Source: Haemophilus parahaemolyticus (GTDB lineage Bacteria > Pseudomonadota > Gammaproteobacteria > Enterobacterales > Pasteurellaceae). Taken from it: 6,630 nucleotides of DNA. The position numbers and the translations under genes are program-made. Shown here one piece after another: positions 6,289 to 6,630 of this stretch. The first letter of the stretch is position 1; each line of letters starts with the position of its first letter. The notes beneath the pieces were generated by a model that made no database searches, was not told the DNA's origin, and saw nothing but the letters and a program-made list of their open reading frames with translations. The stretch lies in NCBI RefSeq assembly GCF_018373095.1, contig NZ_JAHAHT010000097.1, positions 1 to 6,630 of the forward strand. Reading direction: 5' to 3'.

Positions 6289-6385
6289 TTAATTTCTTCG
6301 TAAATAATGACTGCCAAATCTTCCCTCCTCCCTTTGTTAAAGAGTGGTAGGGGAGATTTGGCAGAAGAAAATTCGAAGAAATTAA
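6289..6385 (+). repeat. Nested inverted repeat between prfB and dnaE (possible palindromic intergenic element)
   Basis: The outer arms TTAATTTCTTCG (6289-6300) and CGAAGAAATTAA (6374-6385) are perfect 12-bp inverted repeats. Inside them CTGCCAAATCTTCCC (6311-6325) pairs with GGGGAGATTTGGCAG (6350-6364), 15 pairs with one G-T. The 24-base loop has a remnant palindrome, CTTT-GTT-AAAG (6332-6342), with scattered further pairs, as if a once longer palindrome had decayed. No T run follows, so it is not a standard terminator, although it may act on prfB mRNA ends. It resembles a miniature dispersed element of the kind found between genes in Pasteurellaceae; that identity is inference. Confidence 0.75.
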
Positions 6386-6419
6386 TTTATAAATCCATAA
6401 CAAAACTAATAAGGTTCCT

Positions 6420-6630
6420 ATGCTCCCTCGTTTCGTTCATCTCAAAGTTCACAGCGATTTCTCAATGATCAACGGTTTAGCTAAAGTCAAACCGCTGGTA
6501 AAAAATGCTGTGGCAGACAATATGGTTGCGATGGCTCTTACCGATTTTAGCAACTTTTGTGGCTTGGTAAAATTCTATGGTGAAGCCCTCAGTTCGGGGT
6601 TAAAACCGATCATCGGAGCAGATATTCTCG
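6420..6630 (+). CDS. dnaE: DNA polymerase III alpha subunit DnaE, 5' end (3' part outside window)
   Basis: DnaE is the replicative polymerase catalytic subunit; a full-length protein has about 1,160 residues. Only 70 codons are visible. They begin MLPRFVHLKVHSDFS, matching the E. coli start MSEPRFVHLRVHSDYS, and continue with INGLAK, ALTDFSNFCGLVKFYGEA and GLKPIIGADI, all part of the N-terminal PHP domain. HSDFS (11-15) is the first PHP motif; in proteobacterial DnaE this domain is thought to be structural rather than a working nuclease. The ATG is at 6420, with AAGG (6411-6414) five bases upstream. It follows prfB by 150 bases in the same direction. A promoter is not clear; TTGGCA (6358-6363) in the inverted repeat could serve as a -35 but lacks a good -10. 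Confidence 0.96.
   Translation, partial: MLPRFVHLKVHSDFSMINGLAKVKPLVKNAVADNMVAMALTDFSNFCGLVKFYGEALSSGLKPIIGADIL

Noticed and set aside
6311..6364. Standard Rho-independent terminator for prfB
   Set aside because: The stem is long enough, but no T run follows (AGAAGAAAATT), and the nested arms are better described as an inverted-repeat element.

Overview
The window is ordinary chromosomal housekeeping DNA from a gammaproteobacterium of the family Pasteurellaceae. It most likely belongs to the branch with Actinobacillus pleuropneumoniae-type uptake signals (Actinobacillus, Mannheimia, Bibersteinia and relatives). The evidence is the moderately AT-rich composition, proteins that resemble but are clearly distinct from the Escherichia coli homologues, and several copies of the ACAAGCGGT DNA-uptake core. 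One of these copies has the AT-rich downstream tracts of a full uptake sequence. The species cannot be fixed from this window. All genes are on the + strand, tightly packed, and none is visibly broken.

Layout: (1) positions 1-1869 hold the 3' two-thirds of adhE, the bifunctional aldehyde/alcohol dehydrogenase, followed by a strong intrinsic terminator (1897-1952). (2) A 245-base gap carries a likely promoter and leads into a two-gene unit, 2115-4024. Its first gene encodes an exported staphylococcal-type nuclease with a C-terminal Excalibur domain, and its second a CsdA-type cysteine desulfurase, whose ribosome-binding site overlaps the nuclease stop codon. (3) pfkA (4119-5093), 6-phosphofructokinase, has its own extended -10 promoter and a compact GC-rich hairpin after it. 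(4) prfB (5171-6269), peptide chain release factor 2, is interrupted at codon 26 by the conserved programmed +1 frameshift site and is complete once the frameshift is applied. (5) A 150-base gap holds a nested inverted repeat (6289-6385) that looks like a decayed palindromic intergenic element. (6) The first 70 codons of dnaE, DNA polymerase III alpha subunit, start at 6420 and run off the window.

Functionally the window combines fermentation (AdhE: acetyl-CoA to ethanol), glycolysis (PfkA), sulfur mobilisation (CsdA), translation termination (RF2) and replication (DnaE). These are separate transcription units rather than one pathway. I see no CRISPR array, prophage, toxin-antitoxin pair or novel defence system. 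The observations most worth a second look are the nested palindrome upstream of dnaE, the Gram-positive-like character of AdhE, the nuclease-desulfurase pairing with no csdE alongside, and small departures from the E. coli prfB frameshift cassette.
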